36,750 nucleotides of DNA from the NCBI GenBank assembly GCA_945874695.1, contig CAMCHP010000025.1:1-36750 (forward strand). Direction: 5' to 3'. Positions within the stretch are counted from its first letter, which is position 1; every line of letters begins with the position of its first letter. A model generated the notes under the pieces. It saw nothing but the letters and a program-made list of their open reading frames with translations. It did not search any database and was not told where the DNA came from. Source of the DNA: Chryseobacterium gleum (lineage in GTDB: Bacteria; Bacteroidota; Bacteroidia; Flavobacteriales_D; Sanyastnellaceae). Of the stretch, positions 16,407-25,005 are shown piece after piece. A program made the position numbers and the translations under genes.

Positions 16407-18307
16407 TTCTTGCGTTGGTTTTGCTTCGCGCGTTCTTGCTGCAATTTCTGCATTTCTTCAAGACGCTGCTGGAAGCTTGACTTCTTCTTCGGTGTGGCTT
16501 TGTTCGCTTGAATTTTCGCGTGAATCTTGTCTTCGTCGATCAAGAAACGCTTAATGAGCATCATTTGACCAATCGAGAACATGTTTGCGCAGAAGTAGTA
16601 GAAGTTCAAGCCGGCAGCGAACTTGTTGAAGAATACCAAGGTGATGATCGGGAAAATGTTCATGATCACCTTCATGTTCGGCATTCCCGGTTGGGTGCTC
16701 GTTGGCATGTTGGCCGTGCTCATGCGCGAGTAGAAGAAGGTCGAAACGGCCATCAACAAAGCAAATCCGCTCACGTGATTGCCATAAATGCCGCTCACTA
16801 CAGGTATTTCGGTGGTCCAAGTGATGATGGCATCGTACGCGCCCAAGTCATCGGCCCACAAAAATTGTTTGCCCCGCATGTCGATGTTCGCCGGGAAGAA
16901 GCGGAACATTGCGTACAAAATCGGCATCTGAAGCAACATAGGTAAACAACCTGCAAACGGATTCACACCCGTTTCGCGGTAGAGCGCCATGGTCGCGGTT
17001 TGCTTGCCCATTGCATCGTCTTTGTACTTCTCGTTCAGGGCATCCATTTCAGGTTTGAGCACCCGCATTTTGGCCGATGACAAGAAGTTCTTCCACGTGA
17101 TTGGGGTCAATATCAACTTGATCAATAGGGTCAGGGCGATGATGGTTAAACCGATGTTGCCGAAAATGCTGAACATCCAATTGAAAACCGGCAGTACTAC
17201 CCAACGGTTCAGCCAACCGAAAATCCACCAGCCGTAATCGATGATGCGATCCAATTCGTCAACCTCGAGTTTGCGCAGTTCAGGTAAGTCGTTCGGACCA
17301 AAATAGAACTGCAATTTCTGGCTCGTGATGGGGGCTGCAGCCAGTTGCAAGGGCAAGCGGGCTTCGTAATACATGTTCGCGCTGGTGTCGCGGTCATCGG
17401 TAGGCGGGTAAGAGCGCACGTAGGCGCCAGCGCCAAATCCGTCAGGTGCGATCAACAATGCTGAGAAGAAGTTTTGTTTAAAGGCCATCCAGTTGAGCGG
17501 CTCTTCGATTTGCTCCTCGTTTTCGCGGCCTTCACCTAAGTAGTCGCGGCCCTTGCCCATTTCACGGTAAAACACAGAACTGTGTTGGCGTTCCCAATCG
17601 ACACCTTTTTCGAGGTGTTTGCCTGCGGCTTTCCAATCTAAGCGCGTCGCGGGCAAGTCGAGGGTCGACTGCAAGCCCATGGCATGGATGTCGACTTTAA
17701 CGTCATAGCCATCGTTGGCGAGCAAGTAGTGGTATTCGATATAGGCTTGCGCATCGGTGGTAGGCAAACGCAAAACGAGCAACTCCCCAACAGCCGTTTT
17801 CTCTTGTTTCACCACCTCAAAGTACAGGTCAGAGGCATTGATCAAACCTTTCGAGGGGTAGGTCAGCCACAAGTCAATTTGGCTCAAATTCGGGTCGAAC
17901 AACTCTACCGAGGAGCTGTCCCAAAACGCACGGTAGCCGTTTTTCAATTGGGCCGATTCAAACCATCCACCGTGGGTATTTACCTTCACTTCGACACGGT
18001 TGTTGGCCAGGGTAATGGCGGTGTTTAAGCCATCCCCCGCAGGGGCAAAAACACCATATTTTGAATTGAGCGCTTCTTGAACGCGCACTTGCTTGAGCGA
18101 ATCGTTTTCGAGGTCAGCTGCGCTTGCAGCGTCAATATTTCCTGCCGTTGCTGCAATGCTGTCGTTGGCTTGTCCAACCCTTGCATCGGCCTGTGCCACT
18201 TGTTCTTGCTGCTGTTCGGGTGAGGGCTCTTCTTCTCCAAAGTACCAATTGTACCCTAAAACGAGCAAAAACATGAGAAGTAATCCGGTGATGGTATTGC
18301 GATCCAT
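16403..18307 (-). CDS. yidC: Membrane protein insertase YidC
   Basis: A protein of 634 residues, a usual size for Bacteroidota YidC. I chose the ATG at 18307 (MDRNTITGLLLMFLL) because it puts the first membrane segment at the N-terminus, with a TATCTTTG box 21 bases upstream. A long periplasmic domain follows (to about residue 350). The conserved insertase core then starts at VVLPVFNWMFSIFGNIGLTI and continues through ILTPITWKNFLSSAKM, NPFAGCLPMLLQMPILYAMF and GLNFYYFCANMFSI. The protein ends in a long basic tail (KATPKKKSSF, ending NQRKK) of the kind that contacts ribosomes. It inserts and folds inner-membrane proteins, alone or with SecYEG. It is co-transcribed with the DUF6438 gene. Confidence 0.97.
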   Translation of the reverse strand: MDRNTITGLLLMFLLVLGYNWYFGEEEPSPEQQQEQVAQADARVGQANDSIAATAGNIDAASAADLENDSLKQVRVQEALNSKYGVFAPAGDGLNTAITLANNRVEVKVNTHGGWFESAQLKNGYRAFWDSSSVELFDPNLSQIDLWLTYPSKGLINASDLYFEVVKQEKTAVGELLVLRLPTTDAQAYIEYHYLLANDGYDVKVDIHAMGLQSTLDLPATRLDWKAAGKHLEKGVDWERQHSSVFYREMGKGRDYLGEGRENEEQIEEPLNWMAFKQNFFSALLIAPDGFGAGAYVRSYPPTDDRDTSANMYYEARLPLQLAAAPITSQKLQFYFGPNDLPELRKLEVDELDRIIDYGWWIFGWLNRWVVLPVFNWMFSIFGNIGLTIIALTLLIKLILTPITWKNFLSSAKMRVLKPEMDALNEKYKDDAMGKQTATMALYRETGVNPFAGCLPMLLQMPILYAMFRFFPANIDMRGKQFLWADDLGAYDAIITWTTEIPVVSGIYGNHVSGFALLMAVSTFFYSRMSTANMPTSTQPGMPNMKVIMNIFPIITLVFFNKFAAGLNFYYFCANMFSIGQMMLIKRFLIDEDKIHAKIQANKATPKKKSSFQQRLEEMQKLQQERAKQNQRKK

Positions 18308-18328
18308 AAGGCTATATATGCAGGGCCG

Positions 18329-18336
18329 CAAAGATA
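18329..18336 (-). promoter_or_regulatory. -7 box (TATCTTTG) for yidC
   Basis: A perfect TAnnTTTG match on the minus strand, 21 bases before the ATG. A TTTG lies 23 bases further upstream, at the long end of the accepted -33 to -7 spacing. Confidence 0.6.
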
Positions 18337-18610
18337 GGAAACCAAAAATGGAATAGGCACAAATCTGTTTCTGAATTAAATATGAAATGCTCCAATGGAA
18401 AAATGCGTTCAGATTGCTCCCGGTAGGCCTTTTATAATGAACTGTAATATCTCTTGAAGGTTCAGCTTTGAAGCTTTGCAGCCTTTGAATAATATTTCAT
18501 TCACTAAATTCAAAAATCTGCATTAATGAATGAGTTATCAGCAATCATCCTACACGTTTTATATATAACGTAGTTTACTTTGTATTATATTCCCTCTAAA
18601 GCACTTCGAT
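18337..18610. other. AT-rich divergent intergenic region between yidC and the kinase gene
   Basis: With the yidC leader this makes a 303-base gene-free stretch. It holds the yidC promoter at one end and an AT-rich part near the kinase start. An imperfect inverted repeat ACGTT/AACGT (18554-18571) surrounds TTATATAT. TTTACTTTG at about 18575 resembles a -7 box with a one-base-short spacer for the kinase gene. I see no RNA gene or small ORF worth calling. Confidence 0.4.
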
Positions 18611-20059
18611 GTGAAACCTCAACCAACTGACTATACTCAGCTCATTCCGAGTTGGCTGCTCAATTCACCTAATTTCTCGGTAGTCATTACTGACATGAGT
18701 GGCTGCTATGTTTTCGTGAACCGGCCATTCAGTGAACGCTATGCCTTCCTCGGCGATAAACTCATCGGACAGTCAATCGTCAACAGTGTGCATCCTGACG
18801 ATTTGCCAACAATCGGCGCTGCGGTTGAACAATGCATCGCAAATCCTGACAGAATTGTAAGCGTAGATATCCGAAAACCCGAACAAACCGAAGGGGTATA
18901 TTATTCATCCATCTGGGATTTCTCCTTGCTCCGCGATCATCAAGGCCAACCTGTTGGGATTCTTAGCATCGGTGCTGATCTCACCGATAAACAAGCCATA
19001 AGCCTCAAATTGCAACAATTTCAAGCGCGTTTCGACCAAATGGTTGATGAAATGGACGCTGGTTTTATGGAGGTTGATCCGAATTGGACGATTTTGCGCG
19101 CCAATTCTGCTGCAAGAGGTATTATGAACACTGCGATCGATGAGGTAGTCGGAACTTCAATTTGGAGCTATTTCGATCGTCCTAAAGAAGAGTCGTGTGA
19201 TTGCCCGCTCAGATACGCCATGGAAAACCTGCAAGGGGCCCATGCGCGCATGACGCTGAACAACAAACACCAATGGGTCGATGTGCACGCGCAACCCTCC
19301 GTTGGTGGCCTCACGCTTTTCTTGCGCGACATCACCCAAGAGGTGCAACGAAGCGAACAAATGGAGGCGCTGCACACACAAACCCTCCACCAGAATGAAC
19401 GCCTCAAGAGTTTCGCGCACATTGTATCGCATAACCTGCGCTCACATGCCAGCAACATTTCGTCGCTGCTCAACTTTATCAAGCAAGATACACCCGAATG
19501 GACAACCGGTGAAATCCCAAAAATGCTCTTTCATGCCGCTGATCGCCTCCACGAAACCGTTCACAGTTTATCTGATGTGGCCTTTCTAAGCCTTGAAACA
19601 CAAGAAACCTTTGAGGTTCTTAATTTGAGGACGTTGGTGACCAAAGCCATTGATACCGTTGCAGGCCAAACCTGCTTGCATGGCGTTACCATTCACAATG
19701 CGGTGAACAATACCGATGCAGTGCGCGTTATTCCAGCATACATCGATAGCATTCTTTTGAACCTTGTAACCAACGCAATCCGCTACCGCGACGCCAACAG
19801 GCCTTGCGAAATCACCATCGACGCGCAAGCCTCAGAGCGTTTTATGCAGGTGCGCGTAGCCGACAACGGACTCGGTATTGACTTGAATCGCCACCGCGCG
19901 AAAATTTTTGGCATGTACAAAACTTTCCACGATCTGCCCGATTCAAAAGGTCTCGGATTGTTCATCACCAAGAACCAAGTTGAAGCCATGGGCGGATACA
20001 TCGATGTCGAGAGCACGCCCAACGTGGGAAGCCTTTTCACAGTAGCCATACCACTATGA
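18611..20059 (+). CDS. PAS domain sensor histidine kinase
   Basis: A protein of 482 residues that starts with GTG at 18611 (an ATG two bases earlier runs straight into TGA). There is no membrane segment, so it is a cytoplasmic sensor. PAS domain 1 lies at about 15-130 (VVITDMSGCYVFVNRPF...GILSIGADLTDKQ) and PAS domain 2 at about 140-245 (MEVDPNWTILRANSAARGI...GLTLFLRDITQEV). Then comes the dimerisation/phosphoacceptor helix with SFAHIVSHNLRSHASN (His274 is the likely phosphorylated residue) and a C-terminal ATPase domain with NLVTNAIRYRD (N box), VADNGLGID (G1) and KGLGLFITKNQVEAMGG (G2). The stimulus is unknown. The stop overlaps the start of the receiver gene by four bases, so the two very likely form a pair. 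Confidence 0.93.
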   Translation: MKPQPTDYTQLIPSWLLNSPNFSVVITDMSGCYVFVNRPFSERYAFLGDKLIGQSIVNSVHPDDLPTIGAAVEQCIANPDRIVSVDIRKPEQTEGVYYSSIWDFSLLRDHQGQPVGILSIGADLTDKQAISLKLQQFQARFDQMVDEMDAGFMEVDPNWTILRANSAARGIMNTAIDEVVGTSIWSYFDRPKEESCDCPLRYAMENLQGAHARMTLNNKHQWVDVHAQPSVGGLTLFLRDITQEVQRSEQMEALHTQTLHQNERLKSFAHIVSHNLRSHASNISSLLNFIKQDTPEWTTGEIPKMLFHAADRLHETVHSLSDVAFLSLETQETFEVLNLRTLVTKAIDTVAGQTCLHGVTIHNAVNNTDAVRVIPAYIDSILLNLVTNAIRYRDANRPCEITIDAQASERFMQVRVADNGLGIDLNRHRAKIFGMYKTFHDLPDSKGLGLFITKNQVEAMGGYIDVESTPNVGSLFTVAIPL

Positions 20060-20445
20060 ATGAAGCTCTAAGATGCTTTGTTGTTGACGACAATGAGATT
20101 GACCTCTTCACCATCCGAAGGCTAGCAAACAGCGTTCAAGTGCCCTATGCATTGGAGGTCTTTACCAACGGTAAACTCGCCTTCGATGCCTTCAAATCGG
20201 CAGTTGAAGACGGAGTCAGCCCTCCGCAACTTGTTTTACTCGATTTGAACATGCCAGTTTGGGACGGTTGGGACTTCCTCGACGAAATTGAAACCCTCAA
20301 CCTTTCTGAATGTCCGAAAGTGTACATCATGTCGAGTTCGGTTGATCCGGCCGATAAAAAAAAGGCGGAGACTTATCCGCATGTCGTTGATTTTGTGGTA
20401 AAGCCCTTAACCCACGAGGTGATTCAACGCCTTATGGCCGTCTGA
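20056..20445 (+). CDS. Single-domain response regulator (receiver only)
   Basis: A protein of 129 residues containing only a CheY-like receiver. The acidic pocket is VVDDNEIDL (Asp11, Asp12), the phosphoacceptor is Asp63 in LVLLDLNMPVWDG, the switch Ser is in YIMSSS, and the conserved Lys is in DFVVKPLTHE. No DNA-binding or enzymatic output domain is present, so it must act by protein contact or as part of a phosphorelay. Its ATG overlaps the TGA of the kinase gene (ATGA), which makes the kinase the natural partner. It belongs to the receiver type often paired with PAS kinases in Bacteroidota. Confidence 0.93.
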   Translation: MNEALRCFVVDDNEIDLFTIRRLANSVQVPYALEVFTNGKLAFDAFKSAVEDGVSPPQLVLLDLNMPVWDGWDFLDEIETLNLSECPKVYIMSSSVDPADKKKAETYPHVVDFVVKPLTHEVIQRLMAV

Positions 20446-20466
20446 ATATATGATGCGTTAGGCGAA

Positions 20467-20476
20467 TTGGCGCCAA
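20467..20476. repeat. Palindrome TTGGCGCCAA downstream of the receiver gene
   Basis: A ten-base perfect palindrome 21 bases after the receiver stop. It is identical to the core of the palindrome over the S46 peptidase promoter (15751-15764). It may be a binding site or coincidence. The rest of the 204-base gap to the next gene shows nothing else definite; TACTCTTTG near 20615 is a possible -7 box with one extra base. Confidence 0.25.
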
Positions 20477-20649
20477 GTGAGCTACGTTGTTCATCGCTGC
20501 GCGACTGATTATTTCCATGAATTTCAAGCGTTCTGCGGCTCACATCCAAGAACTTTATCACTGCGGTAATGTTACTTAAATGAACCGTTGTTGTACCTCT
20601 TAGAAATCATGAAAATACTCTTTGCCTAAGCTTCTCCGCGTTTTCGCTC

Positions 20650-21378
20650 ATGAACTCAATTACCACGCTTACCTTCTTTCGATTTCAAGGCGTAAAGCCT
20701 AAATTTTGGGCGCTCAAGCAAATGCGGTATGCACATGAGCACTTGGGGCAGGTCGCAGGATTGCAGTTCTACAAACTCATGGGCAGCGGACGAGACCTCG
20801 GGTTTAGTCCCTTTCCCGATTGGGGGGTGTACGCCATTTTGTGCATCTGGAATGATGAGCCTTCAGCTACACATTTCTTCGCTCATTCAGAGGTGTATGC
20901 CGGGTATCAAGCCCAAAGCAGCGAGCAATGGACCATCTTTTTAAAACCCATGCAAGCTAAAGGCATGTGGTCAGGAGGCAATCCTTTCAACCCTTCAACA
21001 GATATCAACGCGAGCAATTCGCTCATCGCGGTCATCACCCGAGCAACGATTCGTCCGCGCAAGTTGTTGCAGTTCTGGCGCTACGTCCCGCTATCTCAAC
21101 GCCCCATTCAGCGCGGGTGTAAAGGTCTAATCTTCACTAAGGGCATTGGTGAAATGCCCATTGTACAAATGTCAACCTTCAGCCTTTGGGAAACCCTCGA
21201 CGACCTCAAAAACTTCGCCTACAACAGTCCTGAACACCTCGAAGCGGTTCGCAGAACGCGCAAACTCAACTGGTATAAAGAAGAATTGTTCGTCCGCTTT
21301 CAGCCCTATCGATCAGTCGGCACGTGGGCGGGCCGCGATCCTCTGGCGCCGTATTTAAACCTCAGCACCTCGGCGTAA
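20650..21378 (+). CDS. Spheroidene monooxygenase (CrtA)-like protein
   Basis: A protein of 242 residues along which the CrtA family pattern can be followed: FYKLMGSGRDLGFSPFPDWG, then WSGGNPFNP, IAVITRATIRPRKLLQFWR, CKGLIFTKGIGEMPIVQMST, FSLWETLDDLKNFAY, and the C-terminal WYKEELFVRFQPY with TWAGRDPL. CrtA of purple bacteria is a haem-dependent oxygenase that adds a keto group to the acyclic carotenoid spheroidene. Flavobacteria have homologues whose substrates are mostly unproven. No other carotenoid gene (crtB, crtI, crtY, crtZ) is in the window, so the role here is open. It lies 204 bases after the receiver gene on the same strand and probably has its own promoter. Confidence 0.85.
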   Translation: MNSITTLTFFRFQGVKPKFWALKQMRYAHEHLGQVAGLQFYKLMGSGRDLGFSPFPDWGVYAILCIWNDEPSATHFFAHSEVYAGYQAQSSEQWTIFLKPMQAKGMWSGGNPFNPSTDINASNSLIAVITRATIRPRKLLQFWRYVPLSQRPIQRGCKGLIFTKGIGEMPIVQMSTFSLWETLDDLKNFAYNSPEHLEAVRRTRKLNWYKEELFVRFQPYRSVGTWAGRDPLAPYLNLSTSA

Positions 21379-21426
21379 GCAAGTACCACCGGTCTCGCGC
21401 GTGAGCCATTCCTTCGCAGGGCAAGG

Positions 21427-23862
21427 CTAAAGGTTATTTTTTAGGTTTCTGCCTATCGGCAGGATGGGGGGCTCCACCCCATACCTCACTCCAAATGTGA
21501 CCGTACGCGGTCGCATCGGACCGTAAACATAGCCGGCATCACGGTCGGCGCCCAGGTCGAAGTCATCCTGGTATTGATTGAAAATGTTCTGCATACCGGC
21601 CGTTACCGTCAAGTTGCGGAGTGCCCCGCGTTGAAAGGTGTAGGCCATCCGACCGTTTAGGTCGAAAAAAGAAGACGTAGTAACCAAGGCGGTATAACCG
21701 TTCTCGGCAATAACGTGCGGTACCACCATGCTGCCCGTATACGTGGCCGAGGTGCTCAATTCGAGGGCCGGGGTGAGCAGGTAGCTTAAACTGAAATACG
21801 CATAAAAATCGGGGGTGCGTAACAAGCGCCGGGTGACCACCGCTGGCAAAGCGCTGGCGTTGTCTTCGGGCAACCACAACACTTCGTCGGTGGTATACAG
21901 CGCACGTTGGTAGGTGAGTCCACTCATCCAAACCAGCTTGTCGCCGGTGGCCCAATTCATCTCGAGGTTCATGCCACTCACGGTTGCGCCGCCGCCGTTG
22001 CGCTTGGTGGCGATCAACACGCCATTTGGGGCTTCTTGCAAATCGCCTAACACAAAGGCCTTGTGCAAGCGGGTGGCAAAACCCTCGAGTAAGATGCTCA
22101 CTTGCTGTTTCTCCGTGCGCTGGCTGTAATGCAACGAGGCGGTGGTGCTCTGCGAACGCTCGGCCTGCAGGTCGTCGGCCAGCTGGGTCATGCGGGCGGT
22201 GCCAGCCACGGTCTCCAAATGCAGTTCTTCGTCAAATGCTTGCGGCGCGCGGTAACCCTCGGCATATCCGGCTCGCGCGCGCCACTGTGTGTTGATTTGA
22301 TACAACATGGCCACGCGCGGCAACACCACATTTAAACGATGTGCAGTAGCCATATCACCGAAGCCCAATGCGTAGGTTCCGTCGACATTCACGTGGTCGT
22401 AACGCACACCGCCCAAGAGGTGCAATTGTGCGCCAAGCGCTTGGTCAAGCTGCAGGTAGCTGCCCAAGGTGCTCACCGTTTGACTGATGCGCCGACCATA
22501 ACCCGGCATGCGGTCGTGCACGCGATTGAACTGATGCTCGGCACCCCAGGTGAGCTGGGTGTGCTTGTGCAACGCACGGACGAATTGCACGCCGTTGTTC
22601 GCGCTGATGTCGTGCGATACACCATAGGCATTCAAGGCGAGGTAATCTTCGGCGGTTAAGCTGTCGCCGGGTTGGATGATTCTACCGCCGGCGCCGTAAT
22701 AGCTATCGCGTGCAACGGTTTGCAATCCGCTGTAAACGGCCAGGCGCTGCCGTCTGTCACGCGAGGCCTGCTCGTAACTCGCCTGCATGGAGTAAATGAC
22801 GTGATCAAGCTGCTCAGTCAAGGCGCTCTGGTGGGGCTCACGGTCAAAATCGCTGCCGCCACGGCGGTGCTCATTCATGCGAAAGGCGCTCAAACTGACT
22901 TTGCTGCGGTCGCTGAAATGGTGGTGCGCAAACACGCCCAAGGTCTGATTGCGTATGCGGGTGAGCTCTGAAAATCCATCGCCATTGGCGTCAAAAGGGG
23001 CGCGATCACGATCGAAATAAAAGAAACTAATGCCTTGATTGTGGTTGGGCGAAACATAGGTGCCGCTCACGGTCGTATTCAAATCGGGCGTTTGCATGCC
23101 GGTCAATGCGAAGTTCGATGCCACCTCAAAACTGCTGAATTGCGGATCCTTAGTCAGTATGTTGATCGTGCCCGCGATAGCATTGCCGCCGTACATCACC
23201 GACCCGCCGCCGCGCACCACCTCAATGCGATCGATCATCGCTGAAGGAATAAACTCCAGGCCGTACACCCCCGCCAGCGCTGAGAAGATGGGCCGACTGT
23301 TGATCAAGATTTGACTGTAAGCACCGGCTAAACCGTTCATGCGCACTTGGTTAAAGCCACAGTTTTGGCAGTTATTCTCCATGCGCAAGCCAGGCGTGAA
23401 ATTCAAACCCTCAGCCGCACTCACACTTTGGGTGTGTTCAAACAAACGTTGGCCAATGCTGCTCACCACAAGCGGGGAGTTGTAATTGATCACCGGACTA
23501 CGCGTGCCCGATACCACCACTTGATCGAGCGCCAGCGGGTCAGCAGTCAAGGTCACATTAAGGGTTGCCGGCCGATCAGCCGAAAGCTGCACGCGACGCT
23601 TGGCGGTTTGGTAACCGATGGCGCGAATCTCTACTTCGACCGTGTCAGCAGTAATGGCATCAAAGTGAAAATGACCAGCATTATCGGTAACCGTAACCTG
23701 ATTCGTGGCGCGAATGAGTACGGTGGCCATGCCCGTTTCATCATTTGCAAACTGCACGGTGCCGTGCAGAACTTGGCTTTGCGCGCGGCCACTGTATGCA
23801 GCCATGGCAACAAAAACCAAGACCCAAAAGAAATGTAGACGTGTGCGCATGAAAGAATTCAT
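21427..23862 (-). CDS. TonB-dependent outer membrane receptor
   Basis: A protein of 811 residues. I start at the ATG at 23862; the ATG at 23850 (MRTRLHFFWVLVFVA) is nearly as good. The signal peptide ends near SGRAQ. A carboxypeptidase-regulatory-like domain follows (LHGTVQFANDETGMATVLIR...VEVEIRAIGYQTAKRRV, about 30-110). Next are the plug domain (DQVVVSGTRSP...IEVVRGGGSVMYGGNAIAG) and a 22-strand-type barrel. The plug contains NNCQNCGFNQVRMNGL, a CxxC pair that marks a particular receptor subfamily; I cannot name the ligand. The last residues are odd: after VTFGVRYG, where such a barrel should end, there is a tail VEPPILPIGRNLKNNL encoded by hairpin element d. A TAGATTTG box lies just before the start. 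Confidence 0.93.
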   Translation of the reverse strand: MNSFMRTRLHFFWVLVFVAMAAYSGRAQSQVLHGTVQFANDETGMATVLIRATNQVTVTDNAGHFHFDAITADTVEVEIRAIGYQTAKRRVQLSADRPATLNVTLTADPLALDQVVVSGTRSPVINYNSPLVVSSIGQRLFEHTQSVSAAEGLNFTPGLRMENNCQNCGFNQVRMNGLAGAYSQILINSRPIFSALAGVYGLEFIPSAMIDRIEVVRGGGSVMYGGNAIAGTINILTKDPQFSSFEVASNFALTGMQTPDLNTTVSGTYVSPNHNQGISFFYFDRDRAPFDANGDGFSELTRIRNQTLGVFAHHHFSDRSKVSLSAFRMNEHRRGGSDFDREPHQSALTEQLDHVIYSMQASYEQASRDRRQRLAVYSGLQTVARDSYYGAGGRIIQPGDSLTAEDYLALNAYGVSHDISANNGVQFVRALHKHTQLTWGAEHQFNRVHDRMPGYGRRISQTVSTLGSYLQLDQALGAQLHLLGGVRYDHVNVDGTYALGFGDMATAHRLNVVLPRVAMLYQINTQWRARAGYAEGYRAPQAFDEELHLETVAGTARMTQLADDLQAERSQSTTASLHYSQRTEKQQVSILLEGFATRLHKAFVLGDLQEAPNGVLIATKRNGGGATVSGMNLEMNWATGDKLVWMSGLTYQRALYTTDEVLWLPEDNASALPAVVTRRLLRTPDFYAYFSLSYLLTPALELSTSATYTGSMVVPHVIAENGYTALVTTSSFFDLNGRMAYTFQRGALRNLTVTAGMQNIFNQYQDDFDLGADRDAGYVYGPMRPRTVTFGVRYGVEPPILPIGRNLKNNL
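21443..21480 (+). repeat. Hairpin repeat element, copy d, inside the TonB receptor gene
   Basis: GGTTT, CTGCC (21449-21453), loop TATC, GGCAG (21458-21462), then GATGGGGGG-CTCCA-CCCC. It has the same extended form as copy b. It overlaps the 3' end of the receptor frame, whose TAG stop is at 21427-21429, and supplies the final residues of the protein. Confidence 0.7.
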
Positions 23863-23865
23863 GTG

Positions 23866-23873
23866 CAAATCTA
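23866..23873 (-). promoter_or_regulatory. -7 box (TAGATTTG) at the TonB receptor start
   Basis: A perfect TAnnTTTG match on the minus strand with only three bases to the ATG at 23862. Transcription would start at about that ATG, so translation begins either leaderless at 23862 or at the next ATG at 23850. Confidence 0.55.
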
Positions 23874-23928
23874 AGAATAATTTTAGGCGAGTCTAAAAAT
23901 TATTTCGCGTCGGTAGAAAAATTGGCGA

Positions 23929-24900
23929 TTACGCCTCCATCTTCGCCAAAATCATGTGCGCCACTTCCAAGGCGCGCAGTCCGTCACGTACACTCACCAC
24001 CGGCGTTGTGTTGTTGGTTATGGCTTGCGCAAACGATGACAGTTCATCGCGAATGGCATTTGATTCTTTGATTTCAGGTTTTTCGAAAAGGATTTCTTTG
24101 AAACCTCGTCCTTGACCTAAATCGAGCGTAACCGCAAATGGATCGGGTTCACCTTCAACCGCGCGCATGCGCACAATCTCGCTCGCGCGCTTCAGAAAGT
24201 CAACCGAGATGTAGGCATCGCGTTGAAAGAAACGCACCTTGCGCATGTTCTTCAACGAGATGCGGCTCGCGGTGAGGTTGGCCACACAGCCGTTGTCGAA
24301 TTCGATGCGTGCGTTGGCGATGTCGGGTGTTTCGCTGACCACTGCCACACCGCTCGCGCTGATGTTCTTCACGTTGGCGTTGGTGGTGCTCAAAATAATG
24401 TCGATGTCGTGAATCATGAGGTCGAGCACAACAGAGACATCGGTTCCGCGCGGATTAAACTCAGCCAAGCGGTGCGCTTCGATGAATAACGGCTTCGACA
24501 GTGAAGCTTGTGCGGCAACAAAGGCCGGATTGAACCGCTCCACATGTCCGACCTGCATTTTTACATTCGCCTCTTCACTCAAACTCATCAGCACACGCGC
24601 CTCTTCGATGGTGTTTGTGATGGGTTTTTCGATGAACACGTGCTTTGATGCGCGCAAAGCCGCCGCCGCACAATCGAAATGCGAAAGGGTAGGGGTTACC
24701 ACATCAACCACTTCAACATCGGCCACGAGTGCTTCGATGGTATCGTAACGACGCAAGTGGTACAGCGTTTCAACTTCTTGACATTTGGCCGGATCGGGAT
24801 CGTAAAATCCTACAATGGTATACTGATCAGCCAACTCCAACAAGCAGCGGATGTGGATCTTGCCCAAATGCCCTGCGCCTAAAACTCCGATTTTCAACAT
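23929..24900 (-). CDS. Gfo/Idh/MocA family oxidoreductase
   Basis: A protein of 323 residues, starting at the ATG at 24900 (MLKIGVLGAGHLGKIH), which places the nucleotide-binding GAGHLG motif at residues 8-13 as expected. The N-terminal Rossmann domain includes VDVVTPTLSHFDCAAAALRA, and the family hallmark HVFIEKPITNTIEEA holds the active-site EKP. The C-terminal alpha/beta domain contains DLMIHDIDIILS, where the His of the catalytic region lies. Members oxidise or reduce sugars and related compounds with NAD(P); the substrate cannot be read from the sequence. A TAACTTTG box is 25 bases upstream. The gene is divergent from pcm. Confidence 0.92.
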   Translation of the reverse strand: MLKIGVLGAGHLGKIHIRCLLELADQYTIVGFYDPDPAKCQEVETLYHLRRYDTIEALVADVEVVDVVTPTLSHFDCAAAALRASKHVFIEKPITNTIEEARVLMSLSEEANVKMQVGHVERFNPAFVAAQASLSKPLFIEAHRLAEFNPRGTDVSVVLDLMIHDIDIILSTTNANVKNISASGVAVVSETPDIANARIEFDNGCVANLTASRISLKNMRKVRFFQRDAYISVDFLKRASEIVRMRAVEGEPDPFAVTLDLGQGRGFKEILFEKPEIKESNAIRDELSSFAQAITNNTTPVVSVRDGLRALEVAHMILAKMEA

Positions 24901-24925
24901 GATACTTTCCAAGTGATTTACCGCA

Positions 24926-24933
24926 CAAAGTTA
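24926..24933 (-). promoter_or_regulatory. -7 box (TAACTTTG) for the oxidoreductase gene
   Basis: A perfect TAnnTTTG match on the minus strand, 25 bases before the ATG at 24900. It forms the left half of a divergent promoter region with the pcm box at 25006. Confidence 0.55.
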
Positions 24934-24948
24934 CACGCCCTGTTATCG

Positions 24949-24988
24949 ACAGCGCCCCGTGCAATTCTTACTTATTAACAGCGCCCCG
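24949..24988. repeat. Direct repeat ACAGCGCCCCG between divergent promoters
   Basis: Two exact 11-base copies at 24949-24959 and 24978-24988, 29 bases apart, lie between the oxidoreductase and pcm -7 boxes. The position suits a regulator binding site, but nothing else supports it. Confidence 0.3.
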
Positions 24989-25005
24989 CGAACGAGCGAT
25001 TAAAC

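Noticed and set aside
18609-18611. ATG at 18609 as start of the kinase
   Set aside because: It is followed directly by TGA; the GTG at 18611 opens the kinase frame.
20446-20649. tRNA or small RNA in the gap before the CrtA-like gene
   Set aside because: No cloverleaf or strong structured element was found apart from the short palindrome at 20467.
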